Positions 17,190 to 25,808 of a DNA stretch of 64,000 bases are shown here, one piece after another. A program made the translations under genes and the position numbers. The stretch is taken from assembly GCF_003056055.1 (NCBI RefSeq), contig NZ_PYFP01000001.1, forward strand, positions 2,356,001 to 2,420,000, read 5' to 3'. Source of the DNA: Glaciimonas sp. PCH181. GTDB lineage: Bacteria; Pseudomonadota; Gammaproteobacteria; Burkholderiales; Burkholderiaceae_D. Each line of letters begins with the position of its first letter. Within the stretch, counting starts at the first letter, position 1. The notes under the pieces are model-generated. The model was given only the letters and a program-made list of their open reading frames with translations. It was not told where the DNA came from and did no database searches.

Positions 17190-19310
17190 ATGACTGCCGA
17201 ATATCAATGCTATGACTCGATCGCCCTCATCACGATAAACAACCCTCCCGTCAATGGGATGGGATTGGCGACACGCACGGCAATGGTGGATGGCATTAAC
17301 AGAGCACTCAGCGATGATGCGGTCAAGGCGATTGTCATTACCGGCGCTGGCAATACATTTTCTGGCGGCGCAGATATCAAAGAATTTAACTCACCAAAAG
17401 CGTTGGCTGAACCATCGCTGCATACGTTGATCAGCGTCGTCGAAAATGCCCATAAACCAGTGATCGCAGCAATCCACAGCGCCTGTATGGGCGGCGGTCT
17501 GGAATTATCGCTGGCATGCCATTATCGCGTTGCCACGCCAACCGCCCTCATCGGGCTGCCAGAGGTCAAACTGGGCTTGCTACCGGGTGCAGGTGGTACC
17601 CAACGCTTGCCGCGCGCTGTCGGCCTGGCGTTAGCCACAGAAATGATCGTCCACGGCAATGCGATCACCGCCGAAAAGCTCTGCAAAACCAGACTGATCG
17701 ATGCGCTGCTGAATCTCGGCAAAAACGGCGGCGGCAACGGAGCTTTGCTGAGCGACTGGTTACCGCAAGTCTTTACCTTCGCCAATGAAGTTGCGGACCG
17801 CAGACCGCTGCCTAAAATACGCGATCTGACAGTGGACTATCCCGAGTATGAAACATTTTTTCAGTCCGCCCGCGATGCCATCATTGCGACGGCGACGCGG
17901 TTCCCTGCGCCGCTAAAATGTCTTGATGCGATTGAGGCGTCTATCACCAGAAATTTTGACGATGGGCTGCGTTATGAGGGCGAATTATTTATGGCTTTGT
18001 TGCAGACAACTGAGTCGAAAGCACTGCGTCATGCTTTCTTCGGTGAACGCGCCGCAAATAAAATAAAGGATGTTCCAGCCGATAACCCACGCCGCACTAT
18101 CAAGTTTGCGGCAGTTGTTGGCGCTGGCACGATGGGCGCCGGCATTGCTATGAGTTTTGCCAACGCGGGAATTCCAGTGATGCTATTGGAAACCGGCTCA
18201 GAGGCATTGGAAAAAGGTCTCGCGGGGATTCGAAAAAACTACGATAGAGCACTCAAAAAAGGCACTCTGACGCAAGATAAATGTGACCAACGTGTTGCCC
18301 TGATCACGGGTACGCTGGGCTACGCCGAAATTGCTCACGCAGATATCGTGGTCGAGGCAGTATTTGAAGACATGGCGATCAAGAAATCTGTCTTTATAAA
18401 GCTGGATGAGGTCATGAAAAAAGGTGCGATTCTGGCCTCGAACACGTCAACACTTGATCTCAACGAAATCGCAGCAGCGACCAAACGACCGGAAGACGTG
18501 ATTGGCATGCATTTCTTCAGTCCTGCCAATGTCATGCGATTGCTAGAAATAGTGCGTGGCGAACAAACCGCCAAAGATGTATTGGCAACGGTCATGGCGC
18601 TCTCCAAAAAAATGCGCAAACTGGGCGTTATGTCGAGCGTTTGTGATGGTTTTATCGGCAATCGAATGATCGAACAATATGTGCGTCAGGCCGGATTTTT
18701 ACTTGACGAAGGTTGTTTGCCAGCGCAGGTCGATAAGGCGATTGAAGCGTTTGGCTTTGCAATGGGTCCGTTCCGCATGAGCGATCTGGCGGGTAACGAT
18801 ATCGGCTGGCACATCCGCAAACGCCGCGCAGTTGAAGCGCCTGACATGACGTATTCCTGCACCGCAGATTTAATATGCGAGATGGATCGCTTCGGCCAAA
18901 AAGTCGGCGCCGGTTGGTACGACTATAAGACGGGCGATCGCACCGCTTATCCATCAGAACTAATCAATGCGATGATCGTAAAACATTCTGCCGATATCGG
19001 TGTCACACGGCGTCAGATCGACGATCAGGAAATCGTCGAGCGACTGGTCTACTCATTGATTAACGAAGCCGCCCTTCTCCTTGACGAAGGCATCGCGCAA
19101 CAAGCATCCGATGTCGATATGGTGTACCTGAACGGTTACGGCTTCCCGCTATTTCGCGGCGGCCCCTTGTTCTATGCCGATACCGTGGGCTTGCAAAATG
19201 TAATCGGGGCAATCGAAAAATATGCGCAAGGTTTGCACGGCGAGGCATGGAGGCCCGCACCTTTGCTAAAAGAACTAGCTGCGCTTGACAAGACTTTTAG
19301 CGATATTTAA
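17190..19310 (+). CDS. Bifunctional enoyl-CoA hydratase / 3-hydroxyacyl-CoA dehydrogenase
   Basis: A 706-residue fusion enzyme covering two successive steps of beta-oxidation: hydration of enoyl-CoA, then NAD-dependent oxidation of the 3-hydroxyacyl-CoA. The N-terminal crotonase domain (about 1–190) has the oxyanion-hole motifs SGGADIKEF and [18 protein letters not shown], and ELKLGL-type [20 protein letters not shown]. The Rossmann domain begins near 300 with [12 protein letters not shown], and [14 protein letters not shown] and [16 protein letters not shown] carry the catalytic His region. Two C-terminal helical domains complete it. It resembles FadJ/FadB alpha subunits, but no thiolase gene is adjacent. 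It probably works with the fadE-type enzyme elsewhere in the genome. Confidence 0.92.
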   Translation: MTAEYQCYDSIALITINNPPVNGMGLATRTAMVDGINRALSDDAVKAIVITGAGNTFSGGADIKEFNSPKALAEPSLHTLISVVENAHKPVIAAIHSACMGGGLELSLACHYRVATPTALIGLPEVKLGLLPGAGGTQRLPRAVGLALATEMIVHGNAITAEKLCKTRLIDALLNLGKNGGGNGALLSDWLPQVFTFANEVADRRPLPKIRDLTVDYPEYETFFQSARDAIIATATRFPAPLKCLDAIEASITRNFDDGLRYEGELFMALLQTTESKALRHAFFGERAANKIKDVPADNPRRTIKFAAVVGAGTMGAGIAMSFANAGIPVMLLETGSEALEKGLAGIRKNYDRALKKGTLTQDKCDQRVALITGTLGYAEIAHADIVVEAVFEDMAIKKSVFIKLDEVMKKGAILASNTSTLDLNEIAAATKRPEDVIGMHFFSPANVMRLLEIVRGEQTAKDVLATVMALSKKMRKLGVMSSVCDGFIGNRMIEQYVRQAGFLLDEGCLPAQVDKAIEAFGFAMGPFRMSDLAGNDIGWHIRKRRAVEAPDMTYSCTADLICEMDRFGQKVGAGWYDYKTGDRTAYPSELINAMIVKHSADIGVTRRQIDDQEIVERLVYSLINEAALLLDEGIAQQASDVDMVYLNGYGFPLFRGGPLFYADTVGLQNVIGAIEKYAQGLHGEAWRPAPLLKELAALDKTFSDI

Positions 19311-19501
19311 TTCGCGATTTTAACGATTCGGTTCGCCCTGCCGCGCAACGCGTGGCGGGTCAATATTTCTCCCGTTTTCCCATTCTGGGATAACGCCCGA
19401 CTTCCTGTTGTCCTACATCAAAAACTGACAATCGCGGACATTCAGATAAGTGTCTTTCCACTATGATGCAATCCATCATAAATAAGTGGTACGACTCAAT
19501 C

Positions 19502-19702
19502 ATGAACGTCACTATCATTAAAGAATACAAAGGCCAAAAAATTTACATCTATACGCGTAGCTATACATCTGGATGGTTGATAAAAGTAAACTTGGAGAAC
19601 GGCATTGAGTGGGTCGATCAAGATACCTTCGTTGGCACACTGGAAGAAGTCGGTCTGGAAGGCGCTAAACGTGGGCAACAACTGATCGATAATCGTTTAT
19701 AA
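19502..19702 (+). CDS. Small hypothetical protein, 66 residues
   Basis: I do not recognise a family. The protein starts MNVTIIKEYKGQKIYIYTRS and is a mixed-charge soluble sequence with alternating beta-type residues, then an acidic-helical end (VGTLEEVGLEGAKRG). It could be a single small beta-rich domain. An upstream in-frame ATG at 19463 would add 13 residues; neither start has a good ribosome site. A hairpin with a T-run begins 33 bases after the stop, which supports a real transcription unit. Confidence 0.55.
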   Translation: MNVTIIKEYKGQKIYIYTRSYTSGWLIKVNLENGIEWVDQDTFVGTLEEVGLEGAKRGQQLIDNRL

Positions 19703-19734
19703 GCCGTTGGCGTATCGCGATACTTGAATTTAAT

Positions 19735-19770
19735 GGCCGACAGGTTGCATGCCCGTTGGCCTATTTTTTT
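19735..19770 (+). terminator. Terminator after the 66-residue hypothetical gene
   Basis: A near-complete stem (GGCCGACAGG / CCCGTTGGCC) around a 6-base loop is followed by TATTTTTTT. Confidence 0.7.
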
Positions 19771-20038
19771 AAATCTGTGAACATTTGTAAAAACAAGAAA
19801 AAAATATGCGCATCGTTGCTGAAGTCAAATATAGTCTTTAAACCGTCAATTGATTCTTTAGACGGCAATCTATAGCCATTTTAGGAGCCGGTAATATAAT
19901 ACAAAACGTCGTCCCTGCCAAAGTGCCATTGATCTTTTTGCCGCTGGCTTCGGGCGCAAATTCGGACCATTTAGTTCCACCCCGCAAGCAATTGCATCCA
20001 CGCGTTTATTCGCCGCTTAACTTTTGAAAGGAAATACC
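19771..20038. other. AT-rich spacer before the GlsB/YeaQ-like gene
   Basis: With the terminator just before it, this makes about 335 bases without a gene. It presumably holds the promoter of the stress membrane protein, but no clear -35/-10 pair stands out. Nothing else was recognised. Confidence 0.5.
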
Positions 20039-20290
20039 ATGGAACATGGAATTCTTGCCTGGCTTATTATCGGTGCCATTGCAGGCTGGCTGGCAGGTGT
20101 TTTAGTGAAAGGCGGTGGTTTTGGCGTGCTGGTCGACATCATCGTCGGCATTGTTGGTGCGTTCATCGGCGGTTGGTTGGCTAGCGTACTGCGCATCGGC
20201 GTCAGCGGTGGCATGATTGCATCCATTGTTGTTGCAACCCTGGGTGCCGTGGTGCTGCTGGTGATATTGCGATTGGTCAAGCGCGCCTGA
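20039..20290 (+). CDS. GlsB/YeaQ/YmgE family stress-response membrane protein
   Basis: An 83-residue glycine-rich membrane protein of the transglycosylase-associated (YeaQ/YmgE/GlsB) family. These proteins are commonly induced by general stress and have no known enzymatic activity. Three hydrophobic glycine-zipper helices are evident: ILAWLIIGAIAGWLAG (5–20), GVLVDIIVGIVGAFIGG (30–46) and a C-terminal MIASIVVATLGAVVLLVI. The ATG at 20039 has AAAGGA eight bases upstream; an in-frame upstream start at 20024 is less likely. It is a single-gene unit closed by a strong terminator. Confidence 0.88.
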   Translation: MEHGILAWLIIGAIAGWLAGVLVKGGGFGVLVDIIVGIVGAFIGGWLASVLRIGVSGGMIASIVVATLGAVVLLVILRLVKRA

Positions 20291-20343
20291 CGCAGATCAA
20301 AGGGCGCAACTTAACTGCGACCTGATCAAGCATTGTTAATTTT

Positions 20344-20379
20344 AAGACGCAAACACGCCATGTGTTTGCGTCTTTTTTT
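20344..20379 (+). terminator. Strong rho-independent terminator
   Basis: A 13-bp perfect stem (AAGACGCAAACAC / GTGTTTGCGTCTT) with a 5-base loop, followed by a T-run. It ends the GlsB/YeaQ-like gene. Confidence 0.9.
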
Positions 20380-21008
20380 GCCTATTTCGACTTGCAGCGG
20401 TGTTCCGACTGCTATTCCCGGTCGAAAAAATAACCAGCCTAATCTCCACCTCCCTTACATTTTCAAAATAAAGACGAACCTATTCTGGCGTTTTTTGACA
20501 AGCATCATGATCAGCTCTGCGCAAAAAAATTCTGCACTGCATTTTCTCTCACGATCGCCTCGCATAAAAATATCGCGATGCATCCGTAGGCTTCTTCGAA
20601 ATCGCTGCGATCGTTGGCAAAGCCCGGTGGTGCCTTACAGAAAGCCATCCAAAGCCGCCATTTGTGCTGTCCGAACTTGACAAAGTTTTGTCGTAAACAC
20701 TGTTATCGACAGTTCTATGATCAAGTCATCGCAATGCACATATCTCTTGTCAGCGCGTAATTCGTTGATGTGTTGATGCGTTGATCCTGGAGAAGCGATA
20801 TTTTCACTTCCACAAAATAAGGTGGCAATTTTTCAGGTTGAAATTTTGCTGTAAAGAATCTCGATAATCTGGATTTTTTCTGCACGATTTTCGAATCATT
20901 GCCTACTTTTACTGCTGCGTGAATAGCGAAATCTTGTCTGTTAATTAGGGGCGTATATAGACGAGACCCTCAGGAAATTAGCGCCCTACACTCTCAGGAG
21001 ATACAAAA
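20380..21008 (+). other. Long leader/promoter region of the Gly-rich protein genes
   Basis: About 630 bases with no convincing ORF. It contains GACAAAGTTTTGTC (20679–20692, a 6-bp-arm palindrome) overlapping a possible -35 TTGACA (20677–20682). The -10 TGTTAT is 18 bases on. Three 8-base direct repeats of GTTGATG-type lie at 20764–20787. If that promoter is real, the mRNA leader is about 300 bases. No known riboswitch fold was recognised. Confidence 0.45.
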
Positions 21009-21929
21009 ATGAAAAAGCAACTTATTGCCGCATCCATAGCGTCACTGTTTGCAGTCGCAGCATACGCAGGTGGTGGCGGTTATGGTGGTGGGGGCGGAGG
21101 ATATGGCGGTGGTAATGGCGGCCACGGATCAATGCCATCGGATCCTTCGATAACAACAACTGTATCCAACGCTGCAACTGCCACAGCTACAGCTGGTGCT
21201 GGCGGCGCAGGTGGTGCCGCTACTAGTGGTGCTGCTGCTGGCGGCGCAACAACTGGCGGTGCTACATCTGCCGGAAATGCCAATCAAACCAACGCTAGCG
21301 GTGTAGCAAACACTGGCGGCAACTGGACTGGCGCAGGTGGTGCTACTTCGGCTGGCGGCGCAACTTCCGCCGGTGCAACTTCCGGTGCTGCTGCTAATGC
21401 TGGCGCTGCTGCTGGTGGCGGTGCAAATGCTAACGGTGGTATGGGTGGCGGTGCAACTGGTAATACATCGGGCGGTGCTACTGCAACAGCCAGCGGCGCA
21501 GCGGGTTCCGGCTCGGGATCTGGTGGTGGCGGTGGTGGCGGTTGGGGCAACATGGGCCATATGCCTAGCATGCCTAGTATGCCTGGTGGCGGTGGCGCAA
21601 CTTCAGCATCTGCAAATTCGACAGCAACTGGCAATACTACCGGCGGGAATGGTGGCGGCGCTACAGCTAATGGCGGCGGCGCTACTGGCGGCAGCGCTGG
21701 TACTCTCACCTCCGGCGACGCCCAATTTGCAAATGGCAATTCGTTTGCAATCGGTGGCACAACAACCTCCAGCACTGGTTCCGCAGATAGTTCAGTTAGC
21801 GGCAACTACAACCAAGGTGGCTCGGCCTTCTCTCTCGTTAAAGGTGGCAACACCCATAGCGGTTCAGCCAGCGGTGGGAACGGCGGAAACGGCGGCGGTG
21901 CTACTGCTACAGCCGGATCCGGCAGCTGA
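21009..21929 (+). CDS. Secreted Gly/Ala/Ser/Thr-rich low-complexity protein
   Basis: A 306-residue exported protein of very low complexity; no named family recognised. A signal peptide (MKKQLIAASIASLFAVAAYA) is followed by a GGGGYGGGG start. Then come irregular short repeats of GGATSAG, GGATTGG and GGAAT type, a methionine-proline patch (MPSMPSMPG) near residue 190, and an Asn/Ser/Gly-rich C-terminal third. There are no cysteines after the signal and very few charges. Composition recalls silk-like, amyloid or matrix proteins, but no RTX (GGxGxD) calcium repeat is present. GGAG lies seven bases before the ATG. It is the first of three same-strand genes. Being structural and extracellular is inference. 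Confidence 0.72.
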   Translation: MKKQLIAASIASLFAVAAYAGGGGYGGGGGGYGGGNGGHGSMPSDPSITTTVSNAATATATAGAGGAGGAATSGAAAGGATTGGATSAGNANQTNASGVANTGGNWTGAGGATSAGGATSAGATSGAAANAGAAAGGGANANGGMGGGATGNTSGGATATASGAAGSGSGSGGGGGGGWGNMGHMPSMPSMPGGGGATSASANSTATGNTTGGNGGGATANGGGATGGSAGTLTSGDAQFANGNSFAIGGTTTSSTGSADSSVSGNYNQGGSAFSLVKGGNTHSGSASGGNGGNGGGATATAGSGS

Positions 21930-21966
21930 TCAATGCTGAAGGTTTGTTGAAAAAGGGAAAGGGGAA

Positions 21967-21988
21967 GAGGGAAAGGAAACTTTCCCTC
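21967..21988 (+). promoter_or_regulatory. Intercistronic hairpin with GAAA tetraloop
   Basis: Perfect 9-bp arms GAGGGAAAG and CTTTCCCTC close a GAAA (GNRA) loop in the gap between the two Gly-rich genes. There is no T-run, so RNA stabilisation or partial termination is more likely than full termination. Confidence 0.65.
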
Positions 21989-22023
21989 TCCTTTGTAACA
22001 TGAAGAAAAATAACGGAGAAGCC

Positions 22024-22917
22024 ATGAAACATAAACTTCTAGGTATCCTGGTAGCCTCGATATTCACAGTACCAGTGATAGCAGCAGCGAATCCATCCAC
22101 CCCGGTGTCACCTACTTCGGCATCTACTTCCACCGCAAACGGCGGCGCTGGCGGGGCCGGTGGATCGGCCAGCGGCGGTGCGGCTACTGGTGGTAGTGCA
22201 ACTGGCGGGACGGCCACTGGCGGCGTTGCAACCGGGGGCGCCGCAAGCAATTCAATTACAGGCACCAGCGCCAACGGCAATAATTCAACCGTCAGCGTGT
22301 CGGTATCCATCCCTAGCACTGCAGGATCTGGAAGTGGCACCGGCACCGGCGATCCAGCCGGGACGACTGCCGCCGCCGGTGATCCTGGCACAAGTGCCTT
22401 CAACACCAAAGCGACAGTCGAATACGGCGGAACCTACACCGTAAAAAGCGCGCCTCCCATCACTGCACCATCGCTGACAACGACTTTGTCCGACACTTGC
22501 ATGGGCTCGGTATCGTTTGGCTTGTCGCTGACCGGTTTCGGTGCCACCGCTGCTTCAACCATGGTCGATCAGGCCTGCGTGCGGCGTCTGGATTCGCGTG
22601 AATTCCGTGCGATGGGGCTCAATGACGTAGCGCTGGCGCTGTTGTGTCAAAGCGATGCAAATCGGAAAGCAGTGGAGGCCACTGGCCACGATTGTCCAGG
22701 TATGGCAAGACCGGCAGTAGCAACCGCGAACACGACAGTCGTGCAACAACCGGTAGTCTCCCGCGTTGATAGCGCCCGTGTTGTGGATACAACGCCTCCT
22801 CCGAGTGCGGCAGTCGTCAGTAGTGTAAGCACCCCTGATAATAGCGAATACCGCGATCCTTATGTACGTCGTCGCCTTGGTCTGGAACCACTACAAGATG
22901 AAACTGCAGCGAAATAA
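22024..22917 (+). CDS. Secreted Gly/Thr-rich protein with a C-terminal cysteine domain
   Basis: A 297-residue exported protein, family not named with confidence. The parts are: signal peptide MKHKLLGILVASIFTVPVIA; a Gly/Ala/Ser/Thr repeat zone (about 35–75, GGxATGG units); a linker; and a folded domain at about 155–225. The domain opens DTCMGSVSFGLSLTGFG, continues CVRRLDSREFRAMG and ALALLCQSDANRKAVEATG, and ends HDCPG, with four cysteines. A charged tail follows. Cysteines suggest two disulphides in the periplasm or outside. The ATG at 22024 has GGAGAAG upstream; a start at 22000 is less likely. It shares repeat style and strand with the preceding gene and may anchor or nucleate its product (inference). 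Confidence 0.7.
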   Translation: MKHKLLGILVASIFTVPVIAAANPSTPVSPTSASTSTANGGAGGAGGSASGGAATGGSATGGTATGGVATGGAASNSITGTSANGNNSTVSVSVSIPSTAGSGSGTGTGDPAGTTAAAGDPGTSAFNTKATVEYGGTYTVKSAPPITAPSLTTTLSDTCMGSVSFGLSLTGFGATAASTMVDQACVRRLDSREFRAMGLNDVALALLCQSDANRKAVEATGHDCPGMARPAVATANTTVVQQPVVSRVDSARVVDTTPPPSAAVVSSVSTPDNSEYRDPYVRRRLGLEPLQDETAAK

Positions 22918-22967
22918 TCACAGTCTCACCATAGCTGTGACTAAATATAGAAGGTCGAGGACATGCC

Positions 22968-23240
22968 ATGAAGCGGACGCCACCTTCCCGCGATCGAATT
23001 GCTGCAGCTCTCAAACAAGAAGAGCTTGGTATGCCGGTAGCTGACGTAATTCGACAAGCCGGGATTACAGAACGTACTTTTCAAAGTTGGAAAAAGCAGT
23101 ACGGTGGCCTCCAGGAGTATCCAGAACGTCTGAAATGCTTGCAAGACGAGAACACCAAGCTGAAGCAAATTGTAGCGGAGTTAACACTTGAAAATTCACG
23201 TCTTGAGGATGCACTGGAGGATAAACATCTCAGCCACTAA
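22968..23240 (+). CDS. Solitary IS3-family OrfA-like HTH/coiled-coil protein
   Basis: A 90-residue protein with the layout of IS3-family OrfA. An HTH_Tnp_1 helix-turn-helix covers about residues 8–50 (RIAAALKQEELGMPVADVI…TERTFQSWKKQYGG). A leucine-zipper coiled coil follows (LKCLQDENTKLKQIVAEL, about 56–82). The usual overlapping orfB integrase frame is absent: the next 470 bases encode no DDE-type sequence in any frame I could follow, and no terminal inverted repeats were found. The gene starts 50 bases after the cysteine-domain gene, with a GAGG ribosome site. It is either a stranded transposon fragment or a domesticated DNA-binding protein of this gene group. Confidence 0.75.
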   Translation: MKRTPPSRDRIAAALKQEELGMPVADVIRQAGITERTFQSWKKQYGGLQEYPERLKCLQDENTKLKQIVAELTLENSRLEDALEDKHLSH

Positions 23241-23715
23241 TATGCATTAATGTGGTTAAAAAAACCGCTAAACAGGGGCTTGCAGCAAGGTAGAAAAACG
23301 ACCGCTGCAATAGCCACCGGAACCGTCATGAAAGGATGGCGGTATGGCAGAAAAGCATCGCAGCCAGATAGCATGCTGGTTGCAAACCGGTTAAAAAATC
23401 ACCAAAATACAAGGCAGAAAATACAGACAAACGGAGACCTAAAATATGCGCAACGTCACCACCATGGCGGGCTTTTTTCGAGGGGAAATAAAGCCGCCGT
23501 TCCGAAAGGAAATGTTGTCTCGGAGCTTCATTCCAAGCAGCAAAAATTGGTAAATTATCGTGGCGATTTTGTCGCATTTTTATCTCTTTTCATCTCTTCT
23601 TTGACCTATGTCAACGAGCGCGCGTGAATTAGTAGGAGCATGAAAGATGATTATTTACTAACGTTAAATTGCTATCAGGCAAACTTAAATAAAATATTCG
23701 TCGTAGGGGAGCTTC
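23241..23715. other. Spacer between the OrfA-like gene and the GlxA-type regulator
   Basis: About 475 bases. A 125-codon frame here (23250–23627) has no ribosome site or family motif and is not called. A palindrome TTGACCTATGTCAA at 23601–23614, about 100 bases before the next gene, has the spacing of a CRP/FNR-family site. No insertion-sequence end was recognised. Confidence 0.5.
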
Positions 23716-24735
23716 ATGAATAACGGCGGCTTAGACAAACTTGATGCGCTCGATCAACACTGCGCAATCAAGCATATTGGCATCATGGTTTTCGATGGCG
23801 TAATACTGGCAGATGTAGTGGGTGCAGCTGATGTATTTGGGATCGGCGACAAACTCATCTCGACCGTGTTTCCCGGCACCACGCGATATCAGGTATCGAT
23901 TATGTCGATTGCAGGCGGCATGGTCATGTCCTCTGCATCAGTCCAAATTTTAACTGCACCACTCACGCAATTTGATGACTGTGCGTTTGATACGTTATTG
24001 ATTGCCAGCGGCACCGGCAACTTTGATGCGTATCACGATCCTGTGCTGATCGCATGGCTTCAGAAAAAGCGCAGTCAGGTCCGGCGGATTGCCGCCATTT
24101 GCACCGGCGTATTCGTCATCGGCGCAGCTGGATTTCTGAACAATCGCCGTGCGACGACGCATTGGGCGCTAGCCGATAAAATGTCACGCGAATTCCCAAA
24201 AATTAATATTGATCGGGAAGCGCAAATTGTTGAAGATAACGATATCTTTACGTCGTGCGATGTTGGCATGGCAACCGATCTTGCATTACGGCTTTTAGAA
24301 ATAGATCTAGGCCCGGCGGTAGCGCAGCGGATTGCTCAAAATCTGGTAGTTTGCCAGCGTCGCCGCGACACATCACCAGCAAATAATCCGTCACGTCCGG
24401 TCGAATCCATCATCAACAGCAAAATTCATAAAGCATCGCTGTGGTTCGTAGAACATCTTAGCGATCCTATTTCTGTGATTGATGCTGCCAATTTTGTGTT
24501 TATGAGCGAGCGCAATTTCGTGCGGCAATTCAAGCGCGAAACCGGGCAAACACCGCATGATTTTTTGGTCAATTTGCGACTGGAAGCGGTGCGCCAGCAA
24601 TTATCTGAAACCGATTTACCCGTCGACAAAATTGCCCGACGCTGCGGCTTGTTTAGCGGCGCGCATGTCGCGAAATTATTCCGCAAACAGATGTGGCCCT
24701 CGCCCACCGAATATCGCAAAGGGATTCGGCCATAG
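23716..24735 (+). CDS. GlxA-family transcriptional regulator (DJ-1/PfpI + AraC HTH)
   Basis: A 339-residue regulator of the GlxA type. The N-terminal DJ-1/PfpI-like domain (about 18–190) carries DGVILADVVGAADVF and the nucleophile-elbow region IAAICTGVFVIGAAGFLNNRRATTHWA, where the Cys is conserved. The C-terminal AraC domain (about 235–335) has two HTH units, with the signature around MSERNFVRQFKRETGQTPHDFL and IARRCGLFSGAHVAKLFRKQMWPSPTEYR. Such proteins usually activate genes for amine, amino-acid or quaternary-ammonium catabolism; the target here is unknown because no catabolic operon adjoins. GGGGAG lies upstream of the ATG. A terminator follows. Confidence 0.9.
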   Translation: MNNGGLDKLDALDQHCAIKHIGIMVFDGVILADVVGAADVFGIGDKLISTVFPGTTRYQVSIMSIAGGMVMSSASVQILTAPLTQFDDCAFDTLLIASGTGNFDAYHDPVLIAWLQKKRSQVRRIAAICTGVFVIGAAGFLNNRRATTHWALADKMSREFPKINIDREAQIVEDNDIFTSCDVGMATDLALRLLEIDLGPAVAQRIAQNLVVCQRRRDTSPANNPSRPVESIINSKIHKASLWFVEHLSDPISVIDAANFVFMSERNFVRQFKRETGQTPHDFLVNLRLEAVRQQLSETDLPVDKIARRCGLFSGAHVAKLFRKQMWPSPTEYRKGIRP

Positions 24736-24794
24736 TAAGGTAAGACGGCATAATTTTTTCATACCGGTGAACATGACGTTCATCACAGTCCACC

Positions 24795-24830
24795 AAAATA
24801 AAAATCCGCATCGCTGCGGCTTTTTATTTT
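24795..24830. terminator. Bidirectional terminator
   Basis: Arms AAAATAAAAA-(T)-CCGCA and TGCGG-(C)-TTTTTATTTT with a tight loop, between the convergent regulator gene and outer-membrane protein gene. Confidence 0.88.
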
Positions 24831-24873
24831 CATTCTTTGGTGCGGCGTTAACATTGATTAACATTGTGGAAAA

Positions 24874-25614
24874 TTAAAACCGCAACGTCAGTCCGACGCC
24901 AAATTGCCGATCTACTTCGGTCTTATTCAATCCGAACCTGATACCCGCATCCAGGTCGACATTTTGATTTGGTGAATAAATAGCGCCGGTTAAGAAATAC
25001 GCGGGATTAACCGTGCTGCCAACGTCTTGATTACGCGCTATGCCGATATCACCCAGCAGCCGCCATTGCTGCGTCAAGCTATAGGTAACCGCGCTGGATG
25101 CGCGCCATAGAAGTCTACGATTTTCTTGCTGATCGACTGCCAGGGCATAACGATTCACAGCGATGCCAAGATTACCGTGAAACGCCCACGGCGCATTATC
25201 AATGCTTGCAATCAAGGTCATTGCAGCGCTGCTACGGCCTGTCCCCAAGCCAACGTTTTGATTACCGGTGGGCAGCACCAACACAGGCTTGATAGCAAAG
25301 CTGGTTGCGCCGCGTTCGTAGAAACGCCACTTAACCCCGAGCGACGCATCATTTATGCCACTTGGCGATGACGCAGTGACCGGTAAATCACTAAAAACAT
25401 CCACATTCGATAGCAGACCATAGGTATAAGTAAAGTCTGCGACATGACCGGCAATGCCGCTACGCCGGGTCCAGTCAGTATTGGCTTCCAACTGCTGGTT
25501 GCCCATATCCTGTGTCCCGGTGTCGTCGGTCACCAGAGGATGCGCGGCAAAAGCTGAATGCAAACACATCAACAGCGCGGACCCACTCAATGTATGAATT
25601 TTTTTTAATAACAT
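24874..25614 (-). CDS. Putative outer-membrane beta-barrel protein
   Basis: A 246-residue exported protein. It has a signal sequence (MLLKKIHTLSGSALLMCLHSAFA), then HPLVTDDTGTQDMGNQQLE, then alternating amphipathic strands ending in an aromatic residue (LTLRF), as outer-membrane barrels do. The pattern resembles the 'transporter' family related to the phenol-degradation MetA proteins (PF13557-like), whose substrates are mostly unknown. A segment PVLVLPTGNQNVGLGTGRSS near residues 110–130 is typical of the group. The ATG at 25614 was preferred to a GTG at 25638. It is an isolated gene, convergent with the GlxA-type regulator. Confidence 0.72.
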   Translation of the reverse strand: MLLKKIHTLSGSALLMCLHSAFAAHPLVTDDTGTQDMGNQQLEANTDWTRRSGIAGHVADFTYTYGLLSNVDVFSDLPVTASSPSGINDASLGVKWRFYERGATSFAIKPVLVLPTGNQNVGLGTGRSSAAMTLIASIDNAPWAFHGNLGIAVNRYALAVDQQENRRLLWRASSAVTYSLTQQWRLLGDIGIARNQDVGSTVNPAYFLTGAIYSPNQNVDLDAGIRFGLNKTEVDRQFGVGLTLRF

Positions 25615-25808
25615 CGTTGGTCTTGGTTGGTTCAGCACACATATTAAAAGGCGGCGACGACGTTCTTTTGCCAGTCGGCTATCTTACCTGCAGATAATTT
25701 CATCAAGATGACTTGCAGCAAGGAAGAATGACAGTTGCTGCGTAAAAGTTCAAGCCGGTTAAATCACAACCAATCTACAAAACAAACCGGCATGCGATAG
25801 CAGAATAT

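Noticed and set aside
20333..20680. 115-codon frame in the leader region
   Set aside because: It begins inside the preceding terminator, has no ribosome site, and the residues look random.
20700..21008. Cyclic-di-GMP (GEMM) or other riboswitch in the long leader
   Set aside because: I could not match any conserved riboswitch core sequence; kept only as an unassigned leader.
21060..21110. RTX-type calcium-binding nonapeptides in the Gly-rich protein
   Set aside because: The repeats lack the GGxGxDxUx pattern; almost no Asp is present.
21129..21805. Long minus-strand frames opposite the Gly-rich gene (143 and 173 codons, Ala/Pro- or Cys/Ser/Thr-rich)
   Set aside because: They are the mirror of GGN/GCN repeats on the plus strand; the plus frame has a signal peptide and ribosome site.
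21930..22409. 159-codon minus-strand frame opposite the second repeat gene
   Set aside because: A composition shadow of the Gly/Ala repeat; no start signal and no motif.
23250..23627. 125-codon frame after the OrfA-like gene, considered as orfB
   Set aside because: No DDE integrase motifs and no ribosome site; composition is not that of an IS3 orfB.
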